From: Zygnema cylindricum
Lineage: Eukaryota > Streptophyta > Zygnematophyceae > Zygnematales > Zygnemataceae
DNA: 64,000 nucleotides
Assembly (NCBI GenBank): GCA_037447655.1
Contig: JBBHKE010002170.1
Span: 1-64,000, forward strand
Direction: 5' to 3'
Under the pieces are notes generated by a model. It ran no database searches and was not told the DNA's origin. It saw nothing but the letters and a program-made list of their open reading frames with translations. The stretch's first letter is position 1. The number at the start of each line of letters is the position of its first letter. Below, piece by piece: positions 22,801 through 39,264 of this stretch. The translations under genes and the position numbers were made by a program.

Positions 22801-23949
22801 AAATAAAAAAACTCAGGTGGGCTTTTGAGAAGTACGGATCCACTTTTATTGGAAACTGCTTTACGAGCCGTGAGAGAGGGAAATCGTGCGGTTTTGGATG
22901 AGCTGGAAGCACAGGCTGCTGATGTGGCAGAAGATGACGTGGCAGAAGCTGACATGGCAGAAGAAGATGAAGAGGAAGAGGAGGGGGAGGAGGAGGAAGT
23001 AGAGGAGGGAGAGGAGATCAGCAGGGAGGTATGAGGCTTCACAGAATTTTCTGATGATAATTTTTTTGGGTTTTGGGGGAAAGCTTTGGTTTTTGGCAGG
23101 TTTTAACGGTAAACTCTGTTGATTTATAAGAAAGAAAACGTTTGGGGGTTTGAGCGGTGTTTCTAAGCTTACGGTGGTTTGTCTTCTTTTGTTTTGAACT
23201 CTTTACTCAGAAACATCACTTGGAGTTCTAACCTCATAGTGAGACTATACTGAAGATTCAGTCTTATAAAATACAAGTAAAAATAAATCTGGTCTTCCAT
23301 TTCAAACACACTCGCACACACAAGCTATAGCTGAGTTTGAAATCCCTAAGAGTGTGAAAGTTTTTCTGTCTGTTAATCACATATTTGCCTCAGGAGTGTG
23401 AAGCTTGTATGGAAGTTTTGACACCTGGCATGTTTCTATTGGTTCTTGTGCCGTTTTCCTTGGCTCTAAAATTGACAGAATTTGATAAATTTGGAAATTC
23501 GGGAACGTGCCGAAGAGTGGCAAAGAGGGCTCTTAGCGGGAGACCAACAAATTTTTGACGAAATTTTTGCATTAAATGATCCTAATCTTGATCGACAGGT
23601 AAGAATACTTGCCGCACTAAGTCCTTCGGTCGATTTTCTATTTTTCTGCTTGGATCGGTTCAATATGGAAAGGTAATAATGTCTCGTGTCCCTTCTGGGT
23701 ACACTGGATATCCCTCCTTTTTCTGACCATTCTTGCCAAGGATTTTTTTTTTGTTTGTTTTTTTTTTTTTTTTTTTCCTCTTTGTGAATGCAGGAATTGA
23801 AACGTCTTATTCGTAAAGCAAAGCAAAAGACGAAAGCGACAGAAGAAAACGTTGCCTCTGCAAGTAATCCAGAAAATGATGTCGATTTAAAAGCTTTGAA
23901 ACGTTATTTGTTGAACATATCTTCACACAATGAGGATTGTTATGAATAA
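16803..23949 (+). CDS. DarP/YjgA-like (DUF615) ribosome-associated protein, probably organellar
   Basis: Six exons with consistent phases: 16803-17164, 18405-18453, 21705-21756, 22817-23028, 23479-23598 and 23794-23949 (316 residues). Bacterial DarP/YjgA binds the large ribosomal subunit during late assembly. Family landmarks are all present and run unbroken across exon joins: LRKRQAQAARSWGLEL (exon 1), NETLEALRLVK (exon 2), ALGPRAKNGWRRQLNYVGG (exons 3-4), EEWQRGLLAGDQQIFDEIF (exon 5), and LKRLIRKAKQ...LKRYLLN (exon 6). The first 70 or so residues are rich in Ser, Arg and Thr with few acids, as in plastid or mitochondrial transit peptides. An acidic insert lies at about residues 182-222. Exons 2 and 3 are only 49 and 52 nt, and intron 2 is 3.25 kb of repeats. 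The start is uncertain: ATGs at 16809, 16824, 16857 and 16872 are in frame too. The exon 2 acceptor (ggtggcag) has a poor pyrimidine tract and is the weakest junction. Confidence 0.85.
16813..16870. promoter_or_regulatory. Cluster of three CACGTG G-boxes at the DarP gene start
   Basis: CACGTG occurs at 16813-16818, 16837-16842 and 16865-16870, with CCACGTCAG motifs nearby at about 16760 and 16896. CACGTG is the core bound by plant bHLH/bZIP factors. The cluster overlaps the first codons of the longest DarP model, so either it acts within the transcribed region or the true start is downstream (ATG 16872). Confidence 0.5.
17492..17705. repeat. Minisatellite (TTGGTAAA-like units) in DarP intron 1
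   Basis: About 20 imperfect 8-10 bp units of 'ttggtaaa/aattggtaag'. There are no spacers of regular length, so this is not a CRISPR-like array. Confidence 0.85.
18605..20450. repeat. Large imperfect inverted repeat in DarP intron 2
   Basis: The arm at about 18610-19270, read in reverse, parallels 19857-20450. Shared blocks include 'ttgactcgac..g', a (CTC)n-rich middle, 'gccctaaaa/caacgat', and 'acagtcctctagcc' versus 'aactgtcctctagcc'. An open frame of 230 residues on the minus strand through the first arm is pyrimidine-driven and not credible. Probably two opposed copies of one repeat. Confidence 0.55.
20779..21067 (+). repeat. Second copy of a 290-bp direct repeat
   Basis: Nearly identical to 19857-20143, from 'tccaatttgataagggaattcaatag' style start to 'aaaaatctacccctc(g/a)ctcgtatt'. 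Its right end runs directly into the G-rich tract. Confidence 0.85.
21069..21594 (+). repeat. (GGGGGA)n / (GGGA)n tract, DarP intron 2
   Basis: About 525 bp of G-runs separated by single A, grading from GGGGGA units to GGGA units. It lies on the sense strand of the DarP transcript and ends 110 nt before the exon 3 acceptor. Poly-Gly/Arg frames over it are artefacts. The G-run spacing allows G-quadruplex formation. Confidence 0.95.
21783..22440 (+). repeat. Degenerate (GGAAT)n region, DarP intron 3
   Basis: Clean GGAAT/GGAATT units at about 21830-21870, decaying to purine-rich sequence downstream. Wholly inside the intron between exons 3 and 4. Confidence 0.75.
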
Positions 23950-24120
23950 TGACTTTCGAATCCATGTTGTTTTTCCTTCTCAATGCATTTATGCTTGATT
24001 ATGTTACGGCCTTTGTTCAAAAACAACAAACATTCTGAGAAATGTTTCCCTTGTCTTGATCCTTAGCCAGTCGATTTAACCTTACACATCAAAAGACGAT
24101 AAAAAAACGGAAAATGATAC

Positions 24121-24126
24121 AATAAA
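24121..24126 (+). terminator. Candidate polyadenylation signal for the DarP gene
   Basis: AATAAA 172 nt after the DarP stop codon; another AATAAA lies at about 24167. Confidence 0.45.
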
Positions 24127-24614
24127 TGTTATTTATTATCTTTGTGGTACTTGTGGTTAGGCTTAATAAAATGTCACATTACCACATTGAAAACATTAAA
24201 CGCTCTAATAATTCATTGAATTGAGTTTTGTGAATAGCGGGTATTTGACAGCTTCTGTAGCCATATATCATTTCGATAACTATGGATTTTTTCGTGAAAA
24301 CAGCACACCATCGTAAGTTTTGCTTTTAAAATATCGAATATGCAAAAGTACAGGTGTGAAGGTGTGGATTCAAAAAAAAAACGCTGGCATCTATTTATCT
24401 GGTGAAACGTGGTTCGAAATTGTGTTGAAGAAACACTATTAGTGTTAAACATCTTCCAGTCAGTATTTGCGCTTTATCAACTATATTTTCAAGGTTTTTT
24501 GTCGTAACATCAGAAAAAAAAGGTAAGACCGTTACCTTTCTGTTGCCCCCAAAAAAGGAAAAAATGTGTAGCGGGAGAAGGGTCTTTTACTTTCACAAAA
24601 ATGTTTAACAATGC

Positions 24615-24795
24615 TGCTCATCGAGATTAGTGTTAAAGTCTTTTCCGCCAGCTAAACATCTTTTCTCCGCGCAAACCCGTCAGGTTGTCAATCAAAGATC
24701 GCCAATAAGAAGGTGAGAATCTTGCCTTCCAATATCAACCATTGGATTGACAATCTGACAAGTGTGCACGGAGACACTAATAATGACTTGCGATG
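24615..24795. mobile_element. Decayed palindromic CACCG-family MITE
   Basis: Contains the subtype landmarks 'taaacatcttttctccg', 'gtcaggttgtcaat' and 'gacaagtgtgcacggag', and ends in 'cttgcgatgta'. The left terminus is largely lost. Confidence 0.5.
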
Positions 24796-24922
24796 TAGTA
24801 ACGATGGAGTGATGCTTGTCACGTTGCATCACGGTTAAGTGATGTGTAGCAGTTTGATGTGACCGAAAGCTGATGCGAACTAATTCACGTGACAGATGTC
24901 GATGGGGAAAAAACGGACATTA

Positions 24923-25665
24923 GGGTGCGTCTCCATGTACTTGTAACTTAGCGAAAAAACTTTGTTTTTTAGCTCAAATCCGGCAGACCCGGATTTCAGG
25001 TGTCCCTATGTGTAACAACGACATAGTTACTTAAGGGTGTGACAATTGTATACGCTGACAATGTAGGTGACGGCTGTTAACGTCTACAATCTGTGATGAA
25101 GCACGTTATTTTTTGTAACTGCTTGTGACGTCGCATGAGTTTTCGTGACATTGTAGACGTACCGCCTTCCAGCCTGTGCCCTTTCACGGTTGAAGAAGAT
25201 GCACTTTGCCTTTGCATCGCCTGTCCCGCTCGACGTGAAATAGCATCGAAATCTTGAGACCCCTGGCCAAATAAAATCCGTACTAGGCGCAAACGGACAA
25301 AACCAAACAAATTGTGTACTTTACCTCGTCGTACCTGGACGCAAACAGACAAAACATAACGAATAGTGTACCTTTCGCCGTCGCTTGAATTCGTTTGAAA
25401 TTTTCGTAAATTTTTTTACACGTGCAAATACGTGTTCCTATTTGTTTTTCGAAAATTCTTTGTTCTAAAACACATCGTCCCTGTGTTTTAAAGAAAAGTT
25501 TGAAGATGAGGTTTTTTGGCGTGGCCGTGTGTCGAAGAACACAAGACGACAACATGTAGTACATCTTAAATTCGATGAACAGATGAAACTTACGCTATAC
25601 GGCTCTAAGTTTTACAGGAAAACTACAGAAAAAAAACCCTTACTTTGGCACATGGAGACGCACCC
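24923..25665. mobile_element. PIF/Harbinger-like MITE, 743 bp
   Basis: Inverted ends GGGTGCGTCTCCATGT (24923-24938) and ACATGGAGACGCACCC (25650-25665) are perfect complements. They are flanked by TTA on both sides (24920-24922 and 25666-25668), the 3-bp target duplication typical of PIF/Harbinger. The open frames inside have no transposase similarity, so it is non-autonomous. A second copy occurs at 57148. Confidence 0.85.
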
Positions 25666-25668
25666 TTA

Positions 25669-26693
25669 GCCGGGAGTCGGGCCCATTGGCTCATAACTTT
25701 AAGATCGGTAGCTTTTACCACAATGTTGTGGATATTAAGACATGATGTAAACCATGTTATGTCCTACAGGCATTAAAAGCAAGATGTCCCGAAAAATGCC
25801 ATGGAACTACCTCGCTCTCAGCTACAAGCTAGCATGGCACAATGATACTCTATTTTCAGGACTCTCAATGTACCGTATAAAAAAAAACCGGTAAATATCA
25901 CTTTGTCACATCTTATCAATAGGGAGTCAATGCTCGTTGCGTAAAGGCATTGGTCCGTCGATGTACTGTCATGCCATCTGGCGTGATACTCATCCATAGT
26001 TGAAGTTTTGGGCCATCTACAAAAATTTTGGTGGGTTTGACAGCGTTGTATGTTCTATAATCTAATTCCTGTATTTACCATTGCAAGGTCGAGTGGAACT
26101 TCAATAGAAATATAATTACTATTATTTCTCAAAACAACACAAATGAGAGTTAAAACAAAAATATTGATGTCATGGGTATGCACTACTGGAACGTGCAATC
26201 TCTTGCTTTAAGACTGGTTCGCATACAAACCAGTTTCCCTCAGCCTTTTTGAGTGGTTGTTATTACTTTTTCAATTATAACAAAAAGGGCGTGACTAAGT
26301 AGTTCTTACATATTATAGACTTTGAAGATTCTCTCCAGTTATGTCTATTTCTTGTTTACTCCCCATTATTGTGTTATGATGAATTATAGGGCCTACTGTA
26401 TTAGTTGTGGTGTCGACCTTTAGGTGACTATTTATTGTAAGAAAATAACATTTTGTTTAAGTACTATTTTGATTTACTAACACAGGTTCGTGACAAACAT
26501 GAACACATCAAGGGATCACGAATGTCGAAAACAGAGCAAAAAAAAATTAAAAAATCTAAGGTTATTAACCAAATAATTATAATTCAATGCACAAACTCAT
26601 TTAATGTCCAATTACTTCTACACATTAATAGTGTTAGGGGCTTGGGAATTCTGTCGCTTGGACTCAGATTATAATTGATAACATTGTATGCAC
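25669..26693. other. Intergenic, nothing recognised
   Basis: AT-rich sequence without repeats or coding frames that could be supported. Confidence 0.45.
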
Positions 26694-27372
26694 TAGTGTT
26701 GGGTATCGAGGACCATTTGCCGATATTCGATATGTATCGAATTTAGGTACTCGATAATCGATGTATCGCTTCGATATATCGAAAAGCTAAATATCGCGAT
26801 ATATCGTATCACCAATATATCGAGGCTTTTAAAAAAAAAAATTATAACTATACTTGCTACTGTTGGTGGTACTAGTGCTACTACAGCTGGTAGTACTACC
26901 TACTGCTGCTGCCAGCATAGTGCTACTGCAGCTGGTAGTTGTAGTTACTGTTACTCCAAATTAATAAAATTAATAATAAAAATTCACATTTTGTACACTT
27001 CAAAAAATAATTAATAATATTTTTTTTTTCGATCATACTTTGACTAAATTAGTGTGAACTTTTTGCATGTGAAGTTCGCTACATAATAAATAAGTTATTA
27101 CATGAATTACAGAATTAGTACTTTTTTGTCGGTTACATTTTGCGGCGTCTACCTTTAAGCCAAGGAACGAAAATCACGTCGTACGTGGCGCATCAGACAT
27201 TTGTCTTTTTCGCTAAAATAACATGTTATATAAAATTTTAAATATAAAATATAAAATATACTATATATCGGGTTGATTTATGTTGGTCCCGATACGATAT
27301 ATCGAGAAGTATGCTCGATCGATTTTCGATTTATTGAATATCGAGATTATCGCGATATGAATTTACCTGATA
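26694..27372. mobile_element. hAT-like MITE, right end lost at a nested MITE
   Basis: Starts TAGTGTTGGGTATCGAGG, then dense ATATCG/CGATA motifs, a (CTG/CTA)n-like stretch at 26870-26940, and a second ATATCG cluster at about 27260-27360. It matches 27986-28814 but its terminal 'taCCCAACACTA' is missing where the next element begins. Confidence 0.7.
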
Positions 27373-27955
27373 CACCGCTAATAGTTATTAGTGTTAATAA
27401 CACTAATTTTGACGCGTTTTTTTTTGACCCAAAATCACAAATTAGTGTTATTAGCATTAAATAAACTAACGCTAATATAGAAAGTTTCTCTTTAGTGGTA
27501 ACCATTCTATATTATGTTTGTCAAAATTAGGTTATGTACGACAGGCTCGCTTCCGTACATCGCATCGTCGTGACATCGCATTTCTACATCAGTAAGTGCA
27601 CTTCGCATGTAAATTAAATTTCAGTACCAATTAGCCGCCGGAAAGAGCGGAACATTACGAAATATAAAGCATAAAATAGCGTTAATTTTACTATAGTTTA
27701 CATGTTTCACACGATTTCCAAACCGCACAAGTACGTATTTCGGCAAAAGCTGTCAGGATAGTACACCTGCACTTGAAATAGTATTGATGACAGCTCAGGG
27801 TACACCCTAAGAAGTCAACACACAAATTGGCGTTAAGTGCCAAATTAATGTTAATGTTTTTTTTTTTTTTGGACACAAAATCATAAATTAGCGTTATTAA
27901 CACTAAGCTAGCGTTTACGCTAATTATTTTTTTACACTAACAACGATTAGGGGTG
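27373..27955. mobile_element. Mariner-like MITE (CACCG family), 583 bp, nested
   Basis: Ends CACCGCTAATAGTTATTAG and the inverted ACAACGATTAGGGGTG, with TA at 27371-27372 and 27956-27957. It sits at the broken right end of the hAT-like element. Confidence 0.75.
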
Positions 27956-27985
27956 TAGTATACACTCCCACGCTATACACTCTTC

Positions 27986-28814
27986 TAGTGTTGGGTATCG
28001 AGGACCATTTGCCGATATTCGATATATATCGAATTTCAGGTACCCAATAATCGATATATCGCTTCAATATATCGATTATCGAAATATCGCCAATATATCG
28101 CTGATATATCGTAACGCCGATATATCAAGGCTATTTAAAAAAAAAAATATTTGAAAATTTTCACAGGTCTCCAAAGTCACGTGCCTTCGGACAAGGTGAC
28201 CGTAAAATCTTTGCCGAAAGAACTACGGTTTTTTCCTGAAAGTCAACAGAGTGAAGGAGGTCTCTGAGGTACATTGACGCGGTACACTTGCAAAGTACAC
28301 GTATGCAATACGCAAGTACGGTGGTCGGTTTCAAAATCTTTGACGATTTTAGAGATTTGATCGTCAACCTACGTGGATCCACTCAAATTAGAACACGTAT
28401 GTAAAAACTTATTTACAAAAGATACGCGATGTAACCGAGGCCTCTGTAGTACAGAAATTTTGCTCTCCGTACTAGTACAGGGACCTCGTGATGTAACCAT
28501 ACCCTAAATAAGGAATTATATGAATTACAGAATTAGTACTTTTTTGTCGGTTACATTTTGCGGCGTCTACCTTTATGTCACGGAACGAAAATCACGTTGT
28601 ACGTGGCCTATCAGACAATTTGTCTTTTTGGCTAAAATGACATATTACATAAAAATACAAAATATTAAATATAAAAAATATTATACATCGCGATATATAT
28701 CGCGATGATTTATGTTGCTCCCGGTACGATATATCGAGAATTCTGCTCGATCGATATTCGTGATATCTAATATCGAAATTATCGCGATAGGAATTTATCC
28801 GATACCCAACACTA
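27986..28814. mobile_element. hAT-like MITE, 829 bp, complete
   Basis: Terminal TAGTGTTGGGTATCG and its exact complement, flanked by CACTCTTC (27978-27985) and CATTCTTC (28815-28822). That is an 8-bp target duplication with one mismatch, as expected for hAT elements. Both subterminal regions are full of ATATCGATA-like motifs. No transposase frame. Confidence 0.8.
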
Positions 28815-28931
28815 CATTCTTCAAACGTTTAACAGCAATCGACGGTACAGATGCTGTCCATGACCAGTTTCAAATATCTTCCACGTGCAATTCCCCTGCG
28901 TCAGCTTTGGTGATGGTACAGATCTTAACTA

Positions 28932-29420
28932 CACCGTGAATCGCTATTAGCGTACATGACGCTAATTGGGGTACCCCTTTTTTTGGGGCAAATTCTCAAA
29001 TAGAATAAAGTACGCTAAATGTTTCTGAACGTTATTTGAGGTACCCCGCTCAATACGGTTCATAACTGTAATTTAGTGCTATTTTAAATAGTGTGGTGTA
29101 CGGGCTGCCATATTTGTACGATTCCGTACATTTTTTAATTTAAAATTACAGAAAATATAATAATATAAAATTGCGTAAATATTTTCCGGCATAAGCAGAT
29201 GTCAAAAAAACGCGACGTCGTACGATTTGAACAATTTCGTAAATCTACATGTTTTAGTGTGGACATATTATGTGCTGAAAATTTTTACAAAGCAGTTTAC
29301 AAATTAGAGTACATGATAAATTAGTATCATGGTGTACCCGAAAAAACACAATTTACCGTAAAGTACGCTAATTGTTTCATTACGCTATATTTTTTATTAC
29401 GCTAATAGCGATTCACGGTG
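28932..29420. mobile_element. Mariner-like MITE (CACCG family), 489 bp
   Basis: Ends CACCGTGAATCGCTATTAGC and perfect complement, with TA at 28930-28931 and 29421-29422. The interior contains 'aatagtgtggtgtacgg', a motif shared with 16050-16563. Confidence 0.85.
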
Positions 29421-29422
29421 TA

Positions 29423-30113
29423 CCGTTCTTTACGAACTTTTGTAAATACGGTACGACGACGTGCTAGGTAGGTCGGTCGGTCCGATGTACTAGCCGGTCA
29501 ACACTGTTTGACGGACGACTATCGAACGTCACGCGATTCGCCGATTAGTGAATTAAATGTTTGACCGAAACAGTCAAACGATTCGTCAAGTGACGAGCGA
29601 CGCGTGGCATATTTGTTGGCTGGACGGGGTCACTATAATTTCCGGTCACAATCGCTTGTGGTGCACGTTTAGGGTGACGTGTCAATTACATGTAAGCCTA
29701 TTCCCAGTTTGACTGTCGATTCCGACTGGTTCTCTGATTGACCGTGAGTGAACTGCAGTATTGTAGTTTACAGTAAATGTACATTATAGTACAGTTTTTG
29801 TCGTGTTGGGTCAAACTGCATACTATTCTCGTACTAAAGACGAACATCGGTGGCACGACTTGATGTCCTTTTTGGCTTTTCCCCGATACAAAACACCGGA
29901 TTACAGGAAATTAATTTTCAGGTAAAGCACACCTTTGCGCGCGAGAGATTCCCAACCGTCGGCATGAGACGAAAGAGTGGAAGAAATCAACCGCTAACAA
30001 CCGTTTCTGTTTGAAGGGCTGAGATAGAATTTCTACCCTAAATCCTAAAAACAGTATTGTTGTTAGGGTTTTTAGGGTTAAATTGTTGGTAGGGATTAGT
30101 ATTACGACAAAAC
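29423..30113. other. Intergenic, nothing recognised
   Basis: No supported gene. Contains several short inverted TTTGAC/GTCAAA motifs around 29490-29600. Confidence 0.4.
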
Positions 30114-30420
30114 CATAGTTCAAAAGTAGGTGAAAGTAGGCCCATACAATATGCCTATTGTATGCAAAACATACAATATGACCTTAAGACCCATATTGTA
30201 TTCGGACCTATTCGGACCAATTAAAACATTCGGACCAAAAATTGGACCAATTAAAACTTTCAGACCAAACAATTTCATTTACACCGTCAGACTCGGACGA
30301 TCGGACGGTCTCTGATCAAAGTAGCTATCTAAGGAGATCACATGAAAAGCCCATAACACAACTTACGATAAAGGCGCCGACCAAAGGCCTACCATAAACA
30401 AGCCTACTTTTGAACTATGG
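30114..30420. mobile_element. MITE with CCATAGTTCAAAAGTAGG ends, 307 bp
   Basis: Perfect 18-bp inverted termini, flanked by ACAAAA on both sides (30108-30113 and 30421-30426). A truncated relative is at 11284-11500. The superfamily is not certain. Confidence 0.8.
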
Positions 30421-31817
30421 ACAAAAAGCTATTATGTCTAGTTTTGGAGCAGGCTACTCAATCCTTTTGAGATTTTAGCTATATCTTTAGTCGCTAGTTT
30501 TAAATATGAATAAATAATTAAATATAGTAATGGGACTGTTCCGTATAGCGTACGGTTCGCTGGTGCCTCAAGCGGAGTCTTTGACCGTTTAGCGATACGG
30601 CCGTCTTTCAGCGAATAAATTGAAAAAGTCGTCGTGTCATGTACGGACAGGTCCTTTTCTTGGAGATTTTCCACGCGATACGGAGAATAGTAGGAAACAG
30701 GATCGCACAAAGATTTACCTTGCGAGATGTAAGCAACAAACCGGATATTGGACATTGTACGGCAAAAATAACGTACGCACTTTAAAATTCCGTGCGTGGT
30801 TAGGTTAAAGGACTTTTCATACTTCAGCTGACGCATAGCACCTTTTGGCTGTTGGAGAAAACTGATTTGCTCCCCACGTTCACGCCTCCACGAGCTTAGC
30901 TACTCAGGGTTTATGACTTTATGTGCACTCCCTGAGGGGCTTGACTCCGACAACGGACAAGAGTGTGTCCGGAAATAGAATCCAATCATTGGACCAATCC
31001 TCGACGCGAGTTTAAAATTAGCGACTATTTGCCGTCCACGTGGATGGACCAGTCCGTCCCTTTGGCGGCGAATGGCTGGTGGGCCAAGCATTGCAGAATC
31101 TTTGAAAACTATGAGGCATAATCCTGACCGTCCGATACCTGACCTATAAATGAGCCCGACAATCCGTCGGCAGGTCGTTATTATAGATTTGTACGAACAG
31201 CGATACACAAGTGGGAAAATATGTCAGTCTATGGTATTTTCAACGAGAAGTTTGAGCCGTACAGTAGGATAATGACTTCTTGGCCAGCCTGAAAGTACAT
31301 AAATTCACAGAGTAGACTCTCTCGTCGCTGCAATAACAGCCTGGAAGCGACAAAATCGCAAACCGAAAAGACTCGATCTCAATCTAGAGCTAAACCTCCT
31401 GAAATTCTAGACCTCCTGATACTCAAGATTCGGAAAAGATACGCTGCAGATGAATCGAATATTTGTTTTTATGAAATGCGACATTCTGCTTTGGTAACTT
31501 TTTGTCCTTGTCAACAGGCTTTAAGAAAACTTACGCCGTTCAGGGTTTAGCAAAAACCCTGAAACGCTCAAAACATGCACCTGATTGGTTGTAAGTGATC
31601 TTCTATAACTGCCGCGCCGATTTTGGTCAATCGATCTGATCCAGGGCGCTTACAGCCACAGATATATTGCTAAAAAATCGTTATTTTGACCCACTTTTAC
31701 CGAGCATGACGTTGAGCCCCCCCGTTGAGCTATGATATCAGCGTCAGTTACATGTACGAGCGACGGTCTACAGGCTGCGCCACTGGAAATTTTGTGTAAC
31801 TGCCCGACAAGGTGGTA
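30421..31817. other. Intergenic, nothing recognised
   Basis: The open frame at 30438-30836 (minus) has no recognisable domain, and opposite-strand frames overlap it. Not annotated as a gene. Confidence 0.4.
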
Positions 31818-32033
31818 CACCGCGTATCGCTATTAGTGTTGATCACTTTTTCGCCACTTAAAACATCTTTTTTCCGTACACAATTGTCGGATTTTCAGTT
31901 TGAGACCGCCAATTGGAAGCTTAGAGCCTTACCTTTCAATCGCGACCGTTAGATCCACAAATCGACAAGTGTGTACGGAGAAAATATGTTTTAAGAGACG
32001 AAAAAACATTAACGCTCATAGCGATTCAGGGTG
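31818..32033. mobile_element. Palindromic CACCG-family MITE, 216 bp
   Basis: Left end CACCGCGTATCGCTATTAGTG preceded by TA. The right end 'gcgattcagggtg' is slightly decayed. The inner arms (cgccacttaaaacatctttt... and ...atgttttaagagacg) are also inverted, so nearly the whole element can fold back. Confidence 0.75.
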
Positions 32034-32947
32034 GAGCTAACTAGCTATAGAAGTCCGTCACATTCGTACATTCAAAACACTTTGTTTTTGTCCTATATTG
32101 TCTAGATTACGTACTTACAGTAGTAAAGTAATTTAATTACATCAAACCTAACCTGTACTGTAGATTGCCATATTGACGCTCAGGTTTTGTCGTGCTATTT
32201 GACCACTAGCAACGCTGACGAGAAAACCTTTTCCCCCCTTTGAATTTGTTTTACAACCTGGTGGTCCACAGGACAAAGTCCTCCGAATAATGTACACGTG
32301 GCAATGACTCAACTTTGACCAGCCGAAGCGCAGCGTCCGATTTATCCAACACGGCAGTTTTTGAAAGGCTACGAAAGGGGCAGGTGTTCACTAAAAGACG
32401 AACTTCTATCTTCGACATTTAAACCGGCAGTCCAAAATAGTCGGTCGGAGATGCGACTCATAAATGCGGCTGCCAGTGGCCGGCATATTTTTCAGTCAAT
32501 GAGATACGACAAAAGAATACCAGCCGTACCGTTTACAACTTTTTGACGGGTCTTCCGCTTCTCGATCCCAACGCCTACGCTCATTTCGGGAATAGGCCGT
32601 CGACCTACCGACCGGCAGTTTCCGAAACCGAAAAGCGGTTCATCTTTGACCTTTCGACTTGCCGGTCGAAACAAAATGCCGTACGGTAGCTGGCGGCCGT
32701 TGCAACCGCACAATGGAAGCTAAATCCTGTCGCAACAAACATTCCTTGTCGCCTAGTGGGCTGACGTGACGAGCCGCGGCAATAAGGGCGGCAGACGAAA
32801 AAAAAAAGACATTTTCGGATTTTCCCAAAGAGGTTGACGATTTTCGGAAGACGTTTTGACGATTTTTTGGCTCTTTCGTTTCGAATACGCGACGGGGAAG
32901 TGGGGAAAAAACAAAAGATTTCCTTTTTTTGTCGCATTAGCAATTCG
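32034..32947. other. Upstream region of the protease gene
   Basis: No supported gene and no clear TATA box near 32948. Minus-strand frames at 32492-33052 overlap one another and lack domains. Confidence 0.4.
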
Positions 32948-37820
<4,873 letters not shown>

Positions 37821-37957
37821 ACGGTAACTGCAACATCGAACATCTATTTGATTGCGTTTTTATTAACGCCAATTGTAATCGTCCCAAGGCTACATCGCAA
37901 CCGCAGGGATCGTACTATCTTTAACATCAGAGGGTTGAAAACTTTCGAGTTAAAGCA

Positions 37958-37963
37958 AATAAA
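37958..37963 (+). terminator. Candidate polyadenylation signal of the protease gene
   Basis: AATAAA 138 nt after the stop codon. Confidence 0.5.
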
Positions 37964-38458
37964 TATATTGAGTCCCTTAACTCTGCATGGCATTGTACGT
38001 CCACGATTGAATTCTCTTTTACTGAAGGGAGATTTGCGATGACTCGAAGACAAGAAACAAAGGAAAGAAAAATAAAACCACGTCTACTTTCCCCTCACGC
38101 GAGAAACGACAAAAATAAGATAATCCTTCTTGGATGAAAGAGGATTGCAAAGGAGTGACACATTTACCACGGATGTCAACCTTTGTCTTTTTGACCAACA
38201 TAGACATTGTTTTATTTTCGCTTTAATTAACTTGTATGATAAAATACACATTCGATAAGGAAAAGAGGAGTTTTAGGTTTTTTTGAAGGGCAAACGAAAG
38301 GACCATCCCCAATTTTTTTGGTCCATCAGTCCGGGTCCTCAAAGTGGGTGGTAATGGAGATAAACATGTTCAACTATAGAGTTAAGTTTTGGCTAGCAAA
38401 AATAAGGTGGGCAAACATAAGCTAAGCTAAGATCAATTGTTCCCTGTACAATTTTGCC
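37964..38458. other. Intergenic, nothing recognised
   Basis: No supported gene or repeat. Confidence 0.4.
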
Positions 38459-38653
38459 TGTTGGAACTTAAACACAAATTCCCACTCAAAATAAAATGCG
38501 CAAAAAAATATAAAACATTACACAGCGGAAGCTCATAAAAGGCAAGAGGATAATCGGCCAAAAGGATAATAAGTGTTTTGGTCGAAGCCTCTTTACAACA
38601 ACTCTTCTCTCCTCTTCATCTCTCTTCAAAGATAAACTCTACACTCTTGAAAG
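38459..38653 (-). mobile_element. LTR D, left piece (old LTR split by element A)
   Basis: From TGTTGGAACTT the sequence parallels the element A LTR: 'acattacacagcggaagctcataaaag', 'cggccaaaag', 'gcctctttacaacaactcttctctcc'. It is interrupted at GAAAG (38649-38653) by element A and resumes at 55335. Confidence 0.65.
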
Positions 38654-39254
38654 TGTAGGATCTTAAGCAAAAGAAATTCACTCCAATAAATTCACAAACC
38701 TTAAATCATTACACAGCGGAAGCTCATAAAAGACAAGAGAAATATTCAGCCAAAAAGACTTATAAGTGTTCTTAGCCGAAGCCTCTTTACATCATCGCTC
38801 TTCTCTCTCTCCTCTCTCTTCTTTAAATAATCTCTTACTCCAAAATTAATCATCTAACATAGATTGATTGATAATACTCTACAGCGTACACTGCTGCCTA
38901 TATACTCTCTACTCTGCACTAAGGGACAACAAGGCAAGACAAGCAGAACTTAGCGTAGCGACGAAGTTTGTCCCTAGCTAACTGTCGCATACTTCAATGA
39001 GCGTTCCACGAAGGAAGGCGCACGCTTTCTTCCTTCGAAACGTCTAACTCGAAAGTTGACTTTACACGTGCCCCTTCACGAACACACCTCTACGCAAAAT
39101 CAAACACCTGTACATGAAGACAAAAGTCACACAAACGAATATTGTTTCGTTCAACCTCAAATGGTAGAAACGCATGGCACATTTTTGCATGGCGTCTTCC
39201 GTCAACAAATAAATGTTGGTATGGCGTTTAAACTGGCAAACAACAATATCAACA
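38654..39254 (-). repeat. Element A 3' LTR
   Basis: Starts, in plus orientation, TGTAGGATCTTAAGC and ends ATATCAACA. Matches 50515-51000 and, after the B insertion, 55178 onward ('aacaaataaatgtt(g/a)gtatg(g/a)cgttt'). Confidence 0.85.
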
Positions 39255-39264
39255 ATCCCCTCTT

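Noticed and set aside
30438-30836. 132-residue minus-strand open frame
   Set aside because: No domain, no supporting signals, and an overlapping frame on the other strand.
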